Shown: piece after piece, positions 1-7,858 of the stretch
Layout: each line of letters begins with the position of its first letter
Numbering within the stretch: the stretch's first letter is position 1
Source: Nocardioides turkmenicus
Lineage (GTDB): Bacteria; Actinomycetota; Actinomycetes; Propionibacteriales; Nocardioidaceae
Direction: 5' to 3'
Length of the DNA: 64,000 nt
NCBI RefSeq assembly: GCF_011045035.1
Contig: NZ_JAALAA010000003.1
Coordinates: 186,001 to 250,000 of the forward strand
The notes under the pieces: generated by a model
Databases searched by the model: none
Seen by the model: the letters and a program-made list of their open reading frames with translations, nothing else
What the model was told of the DNA's origin: nothing
Position numbers and translations under genes: made by a program

Positions 1-1105
1 ACAACGCGTCATACCCACCCAGAACAGAAGCAACCCCAGCCCCCAACGCCGGAGCAAGCGCCCCAGCAACCCCCGCAGGCGCCGAGTAGACCCCGTTGAG
101 CGCCGCGTACCTCTCCGGCCCCCACACATCACTGACAACCGTGGCCGAGATGAGCGTGTAGAGCCCGCGGGCGGTCCCGGTGAGCACCGAAACGAGGATC
201 ATCACCCAGCCCACCGCAGGCAGTAATGGCAGCAGCACGACAGAAGCCGCGAACCACAGCACTCCCCCGATCATCCGGGCCCGGACACCGAAACGCCAGG
301 CCAGCATCGGGTAGAACGCACGACCGGCGACCTGCCCGGCGCCGCCGAGCCCGAGCGCCCAGGCGGCCGTGGTCGGGCTCAGTCCGTGCTCGACGAGGAA
401 CGGCACGAGGTGCACGATCGAGGCGAACACGACCATCGTGACCAGCGTCCCCGCGAGCGTGAGCAGGACGAACCGGCGACTCCGCAGCACGTCCCGGTCC
501 CGTACCGGACGACCGTCCTTGACCGGAGCAGCCGGCTCCCAGGTCAGATCGAGCACGAGGATGCTCGGCACGAGCGTCAGCACGACGAAGATCCCCGCCA
601 GGATGACGTATGTCCATCGCCACTCCACCCACCCCGCCAGCGCATCGGTGAGCGGGGCGAAGATCGTCGAGGCGAACCCGCCGGCGAGGGTGAGGGTCGT
701 GATCGCATCCACGCGCCGCGACCCGAACCACTGCGTCAGCGCCGCGAACGCCGGCGGGTAGAACGTCCCCGCGGTCGCGAGCCCGACCAGCAGCCAGCCC
801 AGAGCGAAGATCCAGTACGTCGGCGCAGCAGCGACCACCAGCAGCGACAGCGTCCCCAGCAGACTGGCGCCCGCCATCACCCACCGCGGACCGAAGCGCT
901 GGACGACCCGCCCCACCGGGATGCCCGCGACCGCCCCCACGAGCGTGCCCGCCGAGAACGCGGTGGTGATCGCGGCCGCCGACCACCCGGTGGCGTCGAC
1001 GATCCGCGGCTGCAGCACGGTGAAGGCGTAGTAGAGGACGCCGTAGGCGGCCGTGACGGTGACGCAGAGCGTCACCAGCACCCCGAGAAGCGGCCGACGA
1101 CCCAT
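1..1105 (-). CDS. MFS transporter, C-terminus cut by window edge
   Basis: Reading leftwards from the ATG at 1105, the protein begins MGRRPLLGVLVTL and runs in one frame to base 1 without a stop, so the C-terminal end lies outside the window. The visible ~368 residues are a string of hydrophobic helices with the MFS loop between helices 2 and 3 (GIPVGRVVQRFGPRW) and a second half starting around RSRRFVLLTLAGTLVT. It is probably a 12-helix permease of the inner membrane; the substrate cannot be read from the sequence. Its start lies 4 bases after the sigma factor stop, so it is probably the third gene of the decarboxylase-sigma-MFS operon. Confidence 0.85.
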   Translation of the reverse strand, partial: MGRRPLLGVLVTLCVTVTAAYGVLYYAFTVLQPRIVDATGWSAAAITTAFSAGTLVGAVAGIPVGRVVQRFGPRWVMAGASLLGTLSLLVVAAAPTYWIFALGWLLVGLATAGTFYPPAFAALTQWFGSRRVDAITTLTLAGGFASTIFAPLTDALAGWVEWRWTYVILAGIFVVLTLVPSILVLDLTWEPAAPVKDGRPVRDRDVLRSRRFVLLTLAGTLVTMVVFASIVHLVPFLVEHGLSPTTAAWALGLGGAGQVAGRAFYPMLAWRFGVRARMIGGVLWFAASVVLLPLLPAVGWVMILVSVLTGTARGLYTLISATVVSDVWGPERYAALNGVYSAPAGVAGALAPALGAGVASVLGGYDAL

Positions 1106-1109
1106 CCAG

Positions 1110-2009
1110 TCAGCGTTCCAGGCGGATCTGCTCGACGACGCCGCTGAGCTTGGACGGGTTGCGGACGTAGTAGAGCCCGGTGACCAGGCCGTCCTCGACG
1201 TGGAGCGTGACGACGCCGTCGACCACCTCGTCGAAGTAGACCAGCATCCCGGGAGCGCTGTTGACGTCGGCCAGCTCGAACCTCGGGATGCCGTACTTCG
1301 TCGCCAGGCCCTCGAAGAACCGCAGCACCTTCTCGGCGCCGTGGATCGGCTTGCGGGCCGCCTGGACCACACCGCCACCATCGGAGAAGAGCACGACGTC
1401 CGGCGCCAGCACGTCCAGCAGCGACTGCAGGTCGCCGCCGGTCGCGGCGTCGCGGAACCGCTCCAGAGCGTGACGCGCCTCGGCCGCCGAGACCGACTCC
1501 CGCGGCCGACGCTCGGCGACGTGGTCGCGTGCCCGGTGGGCGATCTGCCGCACCGCGGCCGGCGACTTGTCGACCGCGGCCGCGATCTCGTCGTAGCCCA
1601 GCGCGAAGACCTCGCGCAGCACGAAGACCGCCCGCTCCGTCGGTGAGAGCGTCTCCAGCACCAGCAGCACCGCGGTCGAGAGCGAGTCGGCGAGCTCGAC
1701 GTCCTCGGCGACGTCGGGCGAGGTCAGCAGCGGCTCGGGCAGCCACGGACCGACGTACGTCTCCTTGCGGCGCGACAGCGTCCGGATGCGGTTGAGCGCG
1801 AGCCGGGTCGTGATCCGCACCAGGTAGGCGCGCTGGTCGCGCACCTCCTCCAGCGGCACCTCGGCCCACCGCAGCCACGTCTCCTGCAGCACGTCCTCGG
1901 CGTCGGCGGCCGAGCCGAGCATCTCGTAGGCGACGGTGAAGAGGAGGTTGCGGTGGGCCACGAAGGCCTCGGTCGCGGCGTCCGCGGCCGACCCGTGCGA
2001 CTCGCTCAT
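1110..2009 (-). CDS. ECF41-family RNA polymerase sigma factor with SnoaL-like C-terminal domain
   Basis: This 299-residue protein has sigma region 2 near residues 12-80 (YEMLGSAADAEDVLQETWLRW) and region 4 near 125-175 (LSPTERAVFVLREVFALGYDEIA). A SnoaL/NTF2-like domain follows from about 185. Three hallmarks of group ECF41 are visible: WLPEP in the linker, DGGG in the extension and NPSKL near the C-terminus (family NPDKL). In this group the fused C-terminal domain, not an anti-sigma factor, controls activity. ECF41 genes usually sit next to a carboxymuconolactone decarboxylase, oxidoreductase or epimerase gene. Here the decarboxylase gene ends 76 bases upstream in the same orientation, behind an ECF41-like promoter at 2714-2740, so the sigma factor probably activates its own operon. 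Confidence 0.93.
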   Translation of the reverse strand: MSESHGSAADAATEAFVAHRNLLFTVAYEMLGSAADAEDVLQETWLRWAEVPLEEVRDQRAYLVRITTRLALNRIRTLSRRKETYVGPWLPEPLLTSPDVAEDVELADSLSTAVLLVLETLSPTERAVFVLREVFALGYDEIAAAVDKSPAAVRQIAHRARDHVAERRPRESVSAAEARHALERFRDAATGGDLQSLLDVLAPDVVLFSDGGGVVQAARKPIHGAEKVLRFFEGLATKYGIPRFELADVNSAPGMLVYFDEVVDGVVTLHVEDGLVTGLYYVRNPSKLSGVVEQIRLER

Positions 2010-2085
2010 GTCGCCGCCTCCGTAAGACGGACCAAAGAATACGGAGCCGGCGACCTGAGGCCTATGGTCGCTCGCTGGCGCTCGC

Positions 2086-2670
2086 TCATGCCTCCGACCC
2101 TACCGATGCCGGCGCCAGCGGGATCTCGCACACGTCGGAGTAGCCCTGGCTCTGCAGCCCGGCGGCCGAGTTGAACCGCGAGCGCATGTTCTCCAGCGCG
2201 ATCATCTGGGTCAGCTCCACCGTCGCCTCGGTGCCGAGCTCGTCGATCAGGTCCGCGACCATCTCGTCGGTGACGGTCGGCGGCGTCGACGACATCGCCT
2301 CGGCGTACTCGATCACCCGTCGCTCCGTCTCGTCGAAGACATCGGCGGTCCGCCACACCTGCACCTGGCTGATCTTGGCGATGTCGAGCTTCTCGTTGCG
2401 GGCGAGGTAGTAGCCGAAGTCCAGACACCAGCTGCACCCGATCGTGCTGGCCGCCGCCAGCTGGGCCAGCGACTTGTACGTCGGGTCGAGCGCGTCCCAC
2501 TTCCCGACCTTGCTCTCGAACCCCATCACCGCGCGCAGCACCGGCTTGTGGTGGAAGTAGACGTAGCCGACGTCGGGGACCTCGCCGTACATCTTCCTGC
2601 TCACCCGCCTCACCACGGCGCCGTAGAGACCGGTCAGCTCTGCCTTCGGGATCCTGAACGTGCTGGGCAT
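2086..2670 (-). CDS. carboxymuconolactone decarboxylase (AhpD-like) family protein, ECF41 partner
   Basis: From the ATG at 2670 (MPSTFRIPK) the product is 194 residues. It carries the AhpD/CMD core, including the paired cysteines GCSWCLDFGYYLARN and the helix VIEYAEAMSSTPPTV. Members of this superfamily are either gamma-carboxymuconolactone decarboxylases or thiol peroxidase partners; the CxxC favours a redox role, but the substrate is unknown. The start at 2670 is preferred over 2724 because AGGAGG lies 7 bases upstream and the ECF41-type promoter would start transcription near 2706, downstream of the alternative codon. It is the first gene of a run with the sigma factor and the MFS transporter. 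Confidence 0.88.
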   Translation of the reverse strand: MPSTFRIPKAELTGLYGAVVRRVSRKMYGEVPDVGYVYFHHKPVLRAVMGFESKVGKWDALDPTYKSLAQLAAASTIGCSWCLDFGYYLARNEKLDIAKISQVQVWRTADVFDETERRVIEYAEAMSSTPPTVTDEMVADLIDELGTEATVELTQMIALENMRSRFNSAAGLQSQGYSDVCEIPLAPASVGSEA

Positions 2671-2713
2671 TGGTCGCCCTCCTCTTCGGATTGGAGCATC
2701 TCGTCGCCATCCA

Positions 2714-2740
2714 GACACCGACAACCGTCAGGCTGTGACA
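2714..2740 (-). promoter_or_regulatory. ECF41-type promoter of the decarboxylase-sigma operon
   Basis: On the minus strand TGTCACA (2740-2734) is followed by a 16-base spacer and TGTC (2717-2714). The reported ECF41 target consensus is TGTCACA-N16-CGTC, so the -35 element is exact and the -10 element matches 3 of 4. The predicted transcript start near 2706 gives a leader of about 36 bases with a strong ribosome-binding site. The site sits in the divergent gap between the decarboxylase gene and the NUDIX gene. Confidence 0.7.
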
Positions 2741-2753
2741 CTAGGGTGGTCGC

Positions 2754-3497
2754 GTGAGCGAGCCAGAGACGACGACCATTGCCGAGGGAGTTGCCCGGAT
2801 CGAGTGGGCCGCGGGCGAGGCCGTCGACGTCGTACGCCGCGAGGTGGCCGCTGCACTGCTCACCCACCACCGGGTGGAGGCGCTGGTGGCCCCGGAGGAC
2901 ACCGCCGAGCAGCGCACCGCGACCTGGTCGGGCCTCCACCGCGAGGGCCTGCTCCGCGGAGTGGCGGGCGGCGAGGACCGGATGCTCTACGCCCGGGTCG
3001 CCAGCGACGCGCCGGTCGAGGCGCCCGAGGGCTTCCGGGCGCTGCTCAACTCCTTCCTCCCGCGCAAGCGCGCGATCGGCCAGATGCTGGTGCGCGACCC
3101 CGAGGACCGCGTCCTGATGTGCCAGCTGACCTACAAGAAGGACTGGGACCTCCCCGGCGGCATCGTCGAGGTCGGCGAGTCGCCGAAGCTGGCGACCACC
3201 CGCGAGATCGAGGAGGAGCTCGCGCTCGTCCTCCCCGCCGGCGACCTGCTGCTCACCGACTGGCTGCCGCCGTGGGGCGGCTGGGACGACGCCGTCTGCC
3301 TGGTCTTCGACGGTGGCGTCCACCCGGCCACGATCGTCGACAACACGACCCTCCAGCCGCGCGAGATCCGCTCAGTGGCGTTCTGCACCCTCGACGAGGT
3401 CCGCGAGCGGGCCGCCGACTTCACCGCGCGCCGGGTCGAGGCCGCCCTCGCCGCGCTGGGCGGAGGCCCGGCCTACACCGAGTCGGGGCGCGCGTAG
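2754..3497 (+). CDS. NUDIX hydrolase domain protein
   Basis: This 247-residue protein starts at GTG 2754. The first ~105 residues have no motif I recognise. They are followed by a NUDIX domain whose box reads GGIVEVGESPKLATTREIEE, matching Gx5Ex7REUxEE, except that the usual glycine after EE is replaced by Ala (EEELAL). Such enzymes cleave nucleoside diphosphates linked to another group; the substrate cannot be told. The gene is divergent from the ECF41 operon. Its last 126 bases overlap the convergent EamA transporter gene on the other strand. Confidence 0.85.
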   Translation: MSEPETTTIAEGVARIEWAAGEAVDVVRREVAAALLTHHRVEALVAPEDTAEQRTATWSGLHREGLLRGVAGGEDRMLYARVASDAPVEAPEGFRALLNSFLPRKRAIGQMLVRDPEDRVLMCQLTYKKDWDLPGGIVEVGESPKLATTREIEEELALVLPAGDLLLTDWLPPWGGWDDAVCLVFDGGVHPATIVDNTTLQPREIRSVAFCTLDEVRERAADFTARRVEAALAALGGGPAYTESGRA

Positions 3498-4358
3498 CAC
3501 TCCCTGGGCGACGAGCGCCCCGACCACCAGCAGGGCCCCACCGGCGAGCTCGCCGGCGCTCGGCACCTCCCCCAGCAGCAGCCACGCGGAGCCGATCGCG
3601 ACCGGAGGCACCAGCAGGATCCACGGCACCACCGACGACGCCGGGTGCCGCGCGAGCAGCGAGTTGAAGATCCCGTAGCCGACGAACGAGGCGAGCACCA
3701 CCGTGTAGGCCGTGGAGGCGAGAGCCTCCCAGCCGAAGGCGGCCACCCCCTCGCGTACGCCCTCGGGCCCGTCTATCACCAGCGAGAGCAGCAGCAGCGG
3801 GACCGGCACGACCAGCGCGGACCAGACCGTCAGCGAGAGCCCACCCGGCACCTTGGCCGCACGGGAGATCACGTTGCCGATCGCCCAGGACAGCGCGGCC
3901 AGCAGGCACAGCACGAGTGCCACGAGGGGTACGTGACCACCTCGGCCCAGCGCCACCACGAGCAGCCCGACCGCACCGGCGACGACGCCGACCACCTGCA
4001 GGAGACTCGGCCGCTCCCGCAGCACCCCGGCCGCGATCACGATGGTGAGCACGACCTGCGCCTGGAGCACGAGCCCGGCCAGCCCGGGCGGCATCCCGGC
4101 GGCCATCCCGGTGTAGAGCAGCCCGAACTGGCCCAGGCTCATGAACACCCCGACCGCCGCGACCACGCGCCACGACGCTTTCGGCCGCGGCAGCAGGAAG
4201 ACCGCCGGGAACGCGACCAGGACGAAGCGCACCGCGAGCAGCAGCAGCGGCGGCACCGAGTGCCCGTCACGCGTCTCGAGACCCCAGTCGATGACGACGA
4301 AGTTGAAGCCCCACAAGACGGCCACGAGCACGGCGAGCAGCGAGTCACGACGATTCAC
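3372..4358 (-). CDS. EamA/DMT-family transporter
   Basis: This is a ten-helix drug/metabolite-type permease made of two EamA repeats (LLAVLVAVLWGFNFVVIDWG at the start; LCLLAALSWAIGNVISRAA for repeat 2). Such proteins export amino acids or small metabolites. The start is taken at GTG 4358 (VNRRDSLLAVLV), immediately before helix 1; an upstream ATG at 4478 would run through the LysR gene and its operator. The C-terminus carries about 40 extra residues (GVGRASAQRGEGG and onward) that are antisense to the NUDIX gene, which looks like a lost stop codon. The gene is divergent from a LysR regulator that probably controls it. Confidence 0.85.
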   Translation of the reverse strand: MNRRDSLLAVLVAVLWGFNFVVIDWGLETRDGHSVPPLLLLAVRFVLVAFPAVFLLPRPKASWRVVAAVGVFMSLGQFGLLYTGMAAGMPPGLAGLVLQAQVVLTIVIAAGVLRERPSLLQVVGVVAGAVGLLVVALGRGGHVPLVALVLCLLAALSWAIGNVISRAAKVPGGLSLTVWSALVVPVPLLLLSLVIDGPEGVREGVAAFGWEALASTAYTVVLASFVGYGIFNSLLARHPASSVVPWILLVPPVAIGSAWLLLGEVPSAGELAGGALLVVGALVAQGVLRAPRLGVGRASAQRGEGGLDPARGEVGGPLADLVEGAERH

Positions 4359-4378
4359 ACCCCCAGGATGAAGGCAAA

Positions 4379-4436
4379 GATCATGAAGCACCAGCGAATG
4401 ATTCTTCATCCAATGGCGTAGCATCGCTTCATGATC
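4379..4436. promoter_or_regulatory. inverted repeat, candidate LysR operator
   Basis: GATCATGAAGC at 4379-4389 is repeated as its exact reverse complement GCTTCATGATC at 4426-4436, overlapping the LysR start codon. A further CTTCAT half-site lies at 4404-4409. LysR proteins usually bind partly symmetrical sites in the gap shared with their divergent target, and overlap with the regulator's own start would fit autorepression. Confidence 0.5.
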
Positions 4437-5342
4437 GACCTCGCCGCGCTCGTCGCTCTCCGAGCCGTCGACACCCACGGCTCGGTGGTGGCCGCCGCCG
4501 ACGCCCTGGGGTTCACGCCCAGCGCCGTGTCCCAGCAGGTGAAGCGGCTCGAGCGACAGGTCGGCCTACCTCTGCTGGAGCGGATCGGGCGCGGTGTCAT
4601 GCTCACCCACGCCGGCCGACACCTGGTCGAGGAGGGCTCCCGACTGCTCGCCGACATGGAGTCGCTGGAGTCCGGGCTGCACGAGCAGGCCACGACCGTG
4701 GCCGGCCGGCTGCGGCTGACCGCGTTCTCCACCGCGATGCGCGGGCTGATCGCGCCGGTCGCCGGCGAGCTCCGCACCGCCCACCCCGACCTCGTCCTCA
4801 CCCTCTCCGAGCGGGAGCCCTGGGACACCGTCGACCTGGTCGCGACCGGTCACAGCGAGATCGGCGTGGTGCACTCCTGGGGCGACGTACCGCTCTCCAT
4901 CCCCGACCATCTCGTCATCACCGACCTCCACCGCGACGTCGCCGACGTGATCGCCCATCGCGACCACCCGCTGGCCCAGCTCGCCAAGGTGACCCCGCAC
5001 GACCTCGTCGCCGAGGACTGGATCGCGACGCCGGAGGGCACGATCTGCCGGCAGTGGCTGAACCGGATGTACGCAGGCACCGGCCGGCTGCCGAAGATCG
5101 CGCACGTCTCGATGGAGTTCGACAGCCATCTGGCCCTGGTGCGGGCCGGCCTCGGGATCGCGCTCATCCCACGTCTGGGACGGGCGGAGCTGGGCGAGGA
5201 CCTGGTCGCCCTACGCGTCGTCGACCCGGTCCCCACCCGCGAGATCCTCGCGCTGCACCGGCGCACGATGGCCGCCTCGCCGGCGGTCACCGCCGTACTC
5301 GCGGCGCTGGCGGATCAGAACAGCGCGGAGGCCAGCGACTGA
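4431..5342 (+). CDS. LysR-family transcriptional regulator
   Basis: This 303-residue protein has the LysR winged helix-turn-helix at residues 1-60 (ALVALRAVDTHGSVVAAADA, then FTPSAVSQQVKRLERQVG). A periplasmic-binding-protein-like effector domain follows from about 90 (LRLTAFSTAMRGLIAPVA). It is transcribed away from the EamA transporter gene and shares a 72-base gap with it containing an 11-base inverted repeat. The likely role is control of that exporter. Its 3' end overlaps the convergent thioredoxin/TPR gene by 28 bases. Confidence 0.92.
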   Translation: MIDLAALVALRAVDTHGSVVAAADALGFTPSAVSQQVKRLERQVGLPLLERIGRGVMLTHAGRHLVEEGSRLLADMESLESGLHEQATTVAGRLRLTAFSTAMRGLIAPVAGELRTAHPDLVLTLSEREPWDTVDLVATGHSEIGVVHSWGDVPLSIPDHLVITDLHRDVADVIAHRDHPLAQLAKVTPHDLVAEDWIATPEGTICRQWLNRMYAGTGRLPKIAHVSMEFDSHLALVRAGLGIALIPRLGRAELGEDLVALRVVDPVPTREILALHRRTMAASPAVTAVLAALADQNSAEASD

Positions 5343-6271
5343 CGACCCTTGAGCACCCGCTCGTCGTCGTTGCCGACCGCGGCGAAGAGTCCCAGCAGGT
5401 GCTCGCGCGCCTTGTTGCGGTCGTCCCCCGACGTACGCCGCACCAGCTCGACCAGCCGGAGGAAGGAGTCTTCCACGTGGCCACCGAGAAGGTCCAGGTC
5501 GGCCACGAGGGTCTGCGCGTCGACGTCCTCGGGCGCGGCCGCCGCGGCGGCACGGGCCGCGTTGAGGTCGACTCCCTGCGTACGCTGCAGAACCTTGGCC
5601 ATCGCCAGCCCGGCGGCGGCCTCGGAGTCGGCGGGGTTGGAGGCGATCAGCTTCTCGTACTCGGCCACGGCGGCGTCGATGTCACCGCGCTCCAGCGCGT
5701 CCTGGGCCGGGGCGTAGCGCGGGTCGAGCGCCGGCTCGGCGCCCTCCTCGGCCGCACCGCCGCCGACGGCGTTGGGCTTGTGGCGCCCACCGATGCCCTG
5801 GGTGGTGAGCTGCTGACCGAGCTGCTGGAAGACCGTACGCAGCTCGTCGAGGTTGAGCGCGCCCGGGATCGGCTGGGTGACCGGCCGGCCGTCGAGCAGG
5901 ATGTAGAGGAGCGGCACCTGGGGCACCTGCAGCGCCTGCGCGATCTGCTGGTTCTTGTCGATGTCGACCAGGCCGACCATGAACCGGCCGTCGTACTCCT
6001 CCACGACCGTCGACACGTCGCGCGCGTAGGTGACGCTCTCCGGAGCGCGGGAGGCGGAGTAGAAGACCAGCACCACCGGCGCGGTCATCGACGCCTCGAG
6101 CACCGACTGGAAGATCTGCTCGTCGACCTCGACGGTGTAGGAGCCGGCGCTCCGCGCCTGGGCGGGAGCCACGTCGGCCGGACCGCCGAACGGGGCGTCC
6201 TGTGCGGGGCTGGTGCTGGCGAGCCCGGAGAGGTCGACGGCTCCTGGACGGGAGAACGGCTGCTGCGTCAT
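5315..6271 (-). CDS. YbbN-like thioredoxin-fold/TPR co-chaperone
   Basis: This 318-residue protein has an N-terminal Pro/Ala-rich segment, a thioredoxin fold at about 45-150 (VVLVFYSASRAPESVTYARD, then VPQVPLLYILLDGRPV) and a helical TPR-like C-terminus from about 185 (DALERGDIDAAVAEYEKLIA). The active-site CxxC is replaced by SRAP, so it cannot act as a disulfide reductase. That matches CnoX/YbbN-type proteins, which work as chaperone holdases. It is probably cytoplasmic. Confidence 0.85.
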   Translation of the reverse strand: MTQQPFSRPGAVDLSGLASTSPAQDAPFGGPADVAPAQARSAGSYTVEVDEQIFQSVLEASMTAPVVLVFYSASRAPESVTYARDVSTVVEEYDGRFMVGLVDIDKNQQIAQALQVPQVPLLYILLDGRPVTQPIPGALNLDELRTVFQQLGQQLTTQGIGGRHKPNAVGGGAAEEGAEPALDPRYAPAQDALERGDIDAAVAEYEKLIASNPADSEAAAGLAMAKVLQRTQGVDLNAARAAAAAAPEDVDAQTLVADLDLLGGHVEDSFLRLVELVRRTSGDDRNKAREHLLGLFAAVGNDDERVLKGRQSLASALF

Positions 6272-6294
6272 GCGGTCAATCCTAAGAGGACGGT

Positions 6295-6801
6295 CTACCC
6301 GACGCTGCCGCGGAGGCCCGCACGCTGGACGACACGCTGGATCGTCAGGTCGCGCTCGTTGGGGCGGCCGACGAAGTAGATGTTGTTGAGGCCCTGCTCC
6401 TGGGCGGCCGACTCGAAGACGAAGTGGCCGTAGTTGAAGATCTGGCCGGTGAACGACTGCTTCACGGTGATGTCGAGGACTCGCGCGAGCGGCATGGTCG
6501 CCAGCTCGCTCGAGAGCACGCCGTGGACGCGGAAGATGCGCATGTTGGTGACCACGAACCGGTCCCGGCTGACCACCAGGGCCCGCCAGAACGCGTGCCC
6601 GACCAGCGCGAACGCGAGCAGCACGATGATCCAGGCGACGTTCATGTCGATCGTCGCCGCGACGATCATCAGCGCCAGCCCGAGGATCGCCTCCGCCACC
6701 GGGCGGATGTAGGAGACCCAGTGATGGGTGACCTCGTCAACGACGACCTCACCTTCGTCGCGCAGAAGGTGCTTGGAGATATCGACACCGAAGAGGTTCA
6801 C
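6295..6801 (-). CDS. PH domain-containing membrane protein
   Basis: The protein reads VNLFGVDISKHLLRDEGEVV, then two close hydrophobic helices (AILGLALMIVAATI; VAWIIVLLAFALVGHAFW), then a bacterial PH-like domain (DRFVVTNMRIFRVHGVLSSE). It is an inner-membrane protein of unknown role, common in actinobacteria. I favour the GTG at 6801: TATCGT lies 7 bases upstream with TCGACT 18 bases before it, which would give a leaderless transcript. A TTG at 6846 in the same frame is the alternative and would add 15 residues. Confidence 0.8.
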   Translation of the reverse strand: MNLFGVDISKHLLRDEGEVVVDEVTHHWVSYIRPVAEAILGLALMIVAATIDMNVAWIIVLLAFALVGHAFWRALVVSRDRFVVTNMRIFRVHGVLSSELATMPLARVLDITVKQSFTGQIFNYGHFVFESAAQEQGLNNIYFVGRPNERDLTIQRVVQRAGLRGSVG

Positions 6802-6895
6802 ACCAGCAACGATAGTGACTCCGCGGAGCGGGAGTCGACAGAACAAGCCGTACGCCGGGACAACTCCCGCCGAAAGCCCGGTGACGGGGTGAGCG

Positions 6896-7846
6896 TCAGG
6901 GCTGTTCGGCGAGGAGCGTGTCCGCGGCGGCGTACGGGTCCTTCTCGCCGGTCACGACCTTCTCCGCGAGGGCGTCGAGGTCGCTCGACGACCCGACGGA
7001 CGTCCACCGCGCCCGGAGGGTCTCGACCGCGATCGCCTCGATCTCCGCTCGCGCCCGCCGCGTACGCCGCGCCAGCAGCGTGCCGCTGGACTCGAGCCAG
7101 GCGCGATGCTCGTCGAGCGCCGCGACCACCTCGGCCAGACCCTTGCCGGACTGGGCCACGGCGGCGAGGACGGGCGGCGTCCAGGCGCCCTCGGGACGGT
7201 CGGAGAGACGCAGCATCCCGCGCAGGTCGCGCTGGACCTTGGTCGCCCCTTCGCGGTCGGCCTTGTTGACGACGTAGAGGTCGCCGATCTCCAGGATCCC
7301 GGCCTTCGCGGCCTGGATCCCGTCACCCATCCCCGGCGCGAGGAGGACGACGGTGGAGTCGGCGAGGCCGGCGATCTCCACCTCGGACTGACCGACGCCG
7401 ACGGTCTCGACCAGCACCACGTCGAAACCGGCGGCGTCCAGCACCCGGATCGCCTGCGGCGCCGACCACGCCAGCCCACCGAGATGACCTCGGGAGGCCA
7501 TCGACCGGATGAAGACGCCCGGGTCGGTGGCATGGTCGGTCATCCGGATCCGGTCGCCCAGCAACGCGCCGCCGGAGAACGGGGACGACGGGTCGACGGC
7601 CAGCACGGCCACGGTGCGCCCCGCGGAGCGCAGCTCGCGGACCAGCGCGGACGTGGTCGTCGACTTCCCGACGCCCGGCGCGCCGGTGAGCCCCACGATC
7701 TGAGCGTGCCCACCGTGCGGGGCGAGCGCCGCCATCACCTCGCGGAGCCGCTCTCCCCCGCCGACGGGGGCGTTCTCGACGTACGACACCAGCCGCGCGA
7801 CCGCCCGGGGCTCACCGCCCCGGGCGCGCGCGACCAGGTCGCTCAC
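6896..7846 (-). CDS. meaB: methylmalonyl-CoA mutase-associated GTPase MeaB
   Basis: This 316-residue G3E P-loop GTPase has the Walker A GAPGVGKSTT near residue 58, the family signature VDPSSPFSGGALLGDRIRM, the switch region ETVGVGQSE and the NKAD guanine-recognition motif. MeaB proteins load adenosylcobalamin onto methylmalonyl- or ethylmalonyl-CoA mutase and protect the enzyme from inactivation. The GTG start at 7846 is 12 bases after the thiolase stop, so the two genes are co-transcribed behind the palindromic operator at 9080-9111. The probable client in this window is the mutase at 33.4-35.4 kb. Confidence 0.95.
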   Translation of the reverse strand: MSDLVARARGGEPRAVARLVSYVENAPVGGGERLREVMAALAPHGGHAQIVGLTGAPGVGKSTTTSALVRELRSAGRTVAVLAVDPSSPFSGGALLGDRIRMTDHATDPGVFIRSMASRGHLGGLAWSAPQAIRVLDAAGFDVVLVETVGVGQSEVEIAGLADSTVVLLAPGMGDGIQAAKAGILEIGDLYVVNKADREGATKVQRDLRGMLRLSDRPEGAWTPPVLAAVAQSGKGLAEVVAALDEHRAWLESSGTLLARRTRRARAEIEAIAVETLRARWTSVGSSSDLDALAEKVVTGEKDPYAAADTLLAEQP

Positions 7847-7858
7847 ATCAGCGATGGC

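Noticed and set aside
6844..6846. TTG 6846 as start of the PH-domain gene
   Set aside because: It has no ribosome-binding site and would place the candidate promoter inside the gene. The GTG at 6801 is favoured, though this is not certain.
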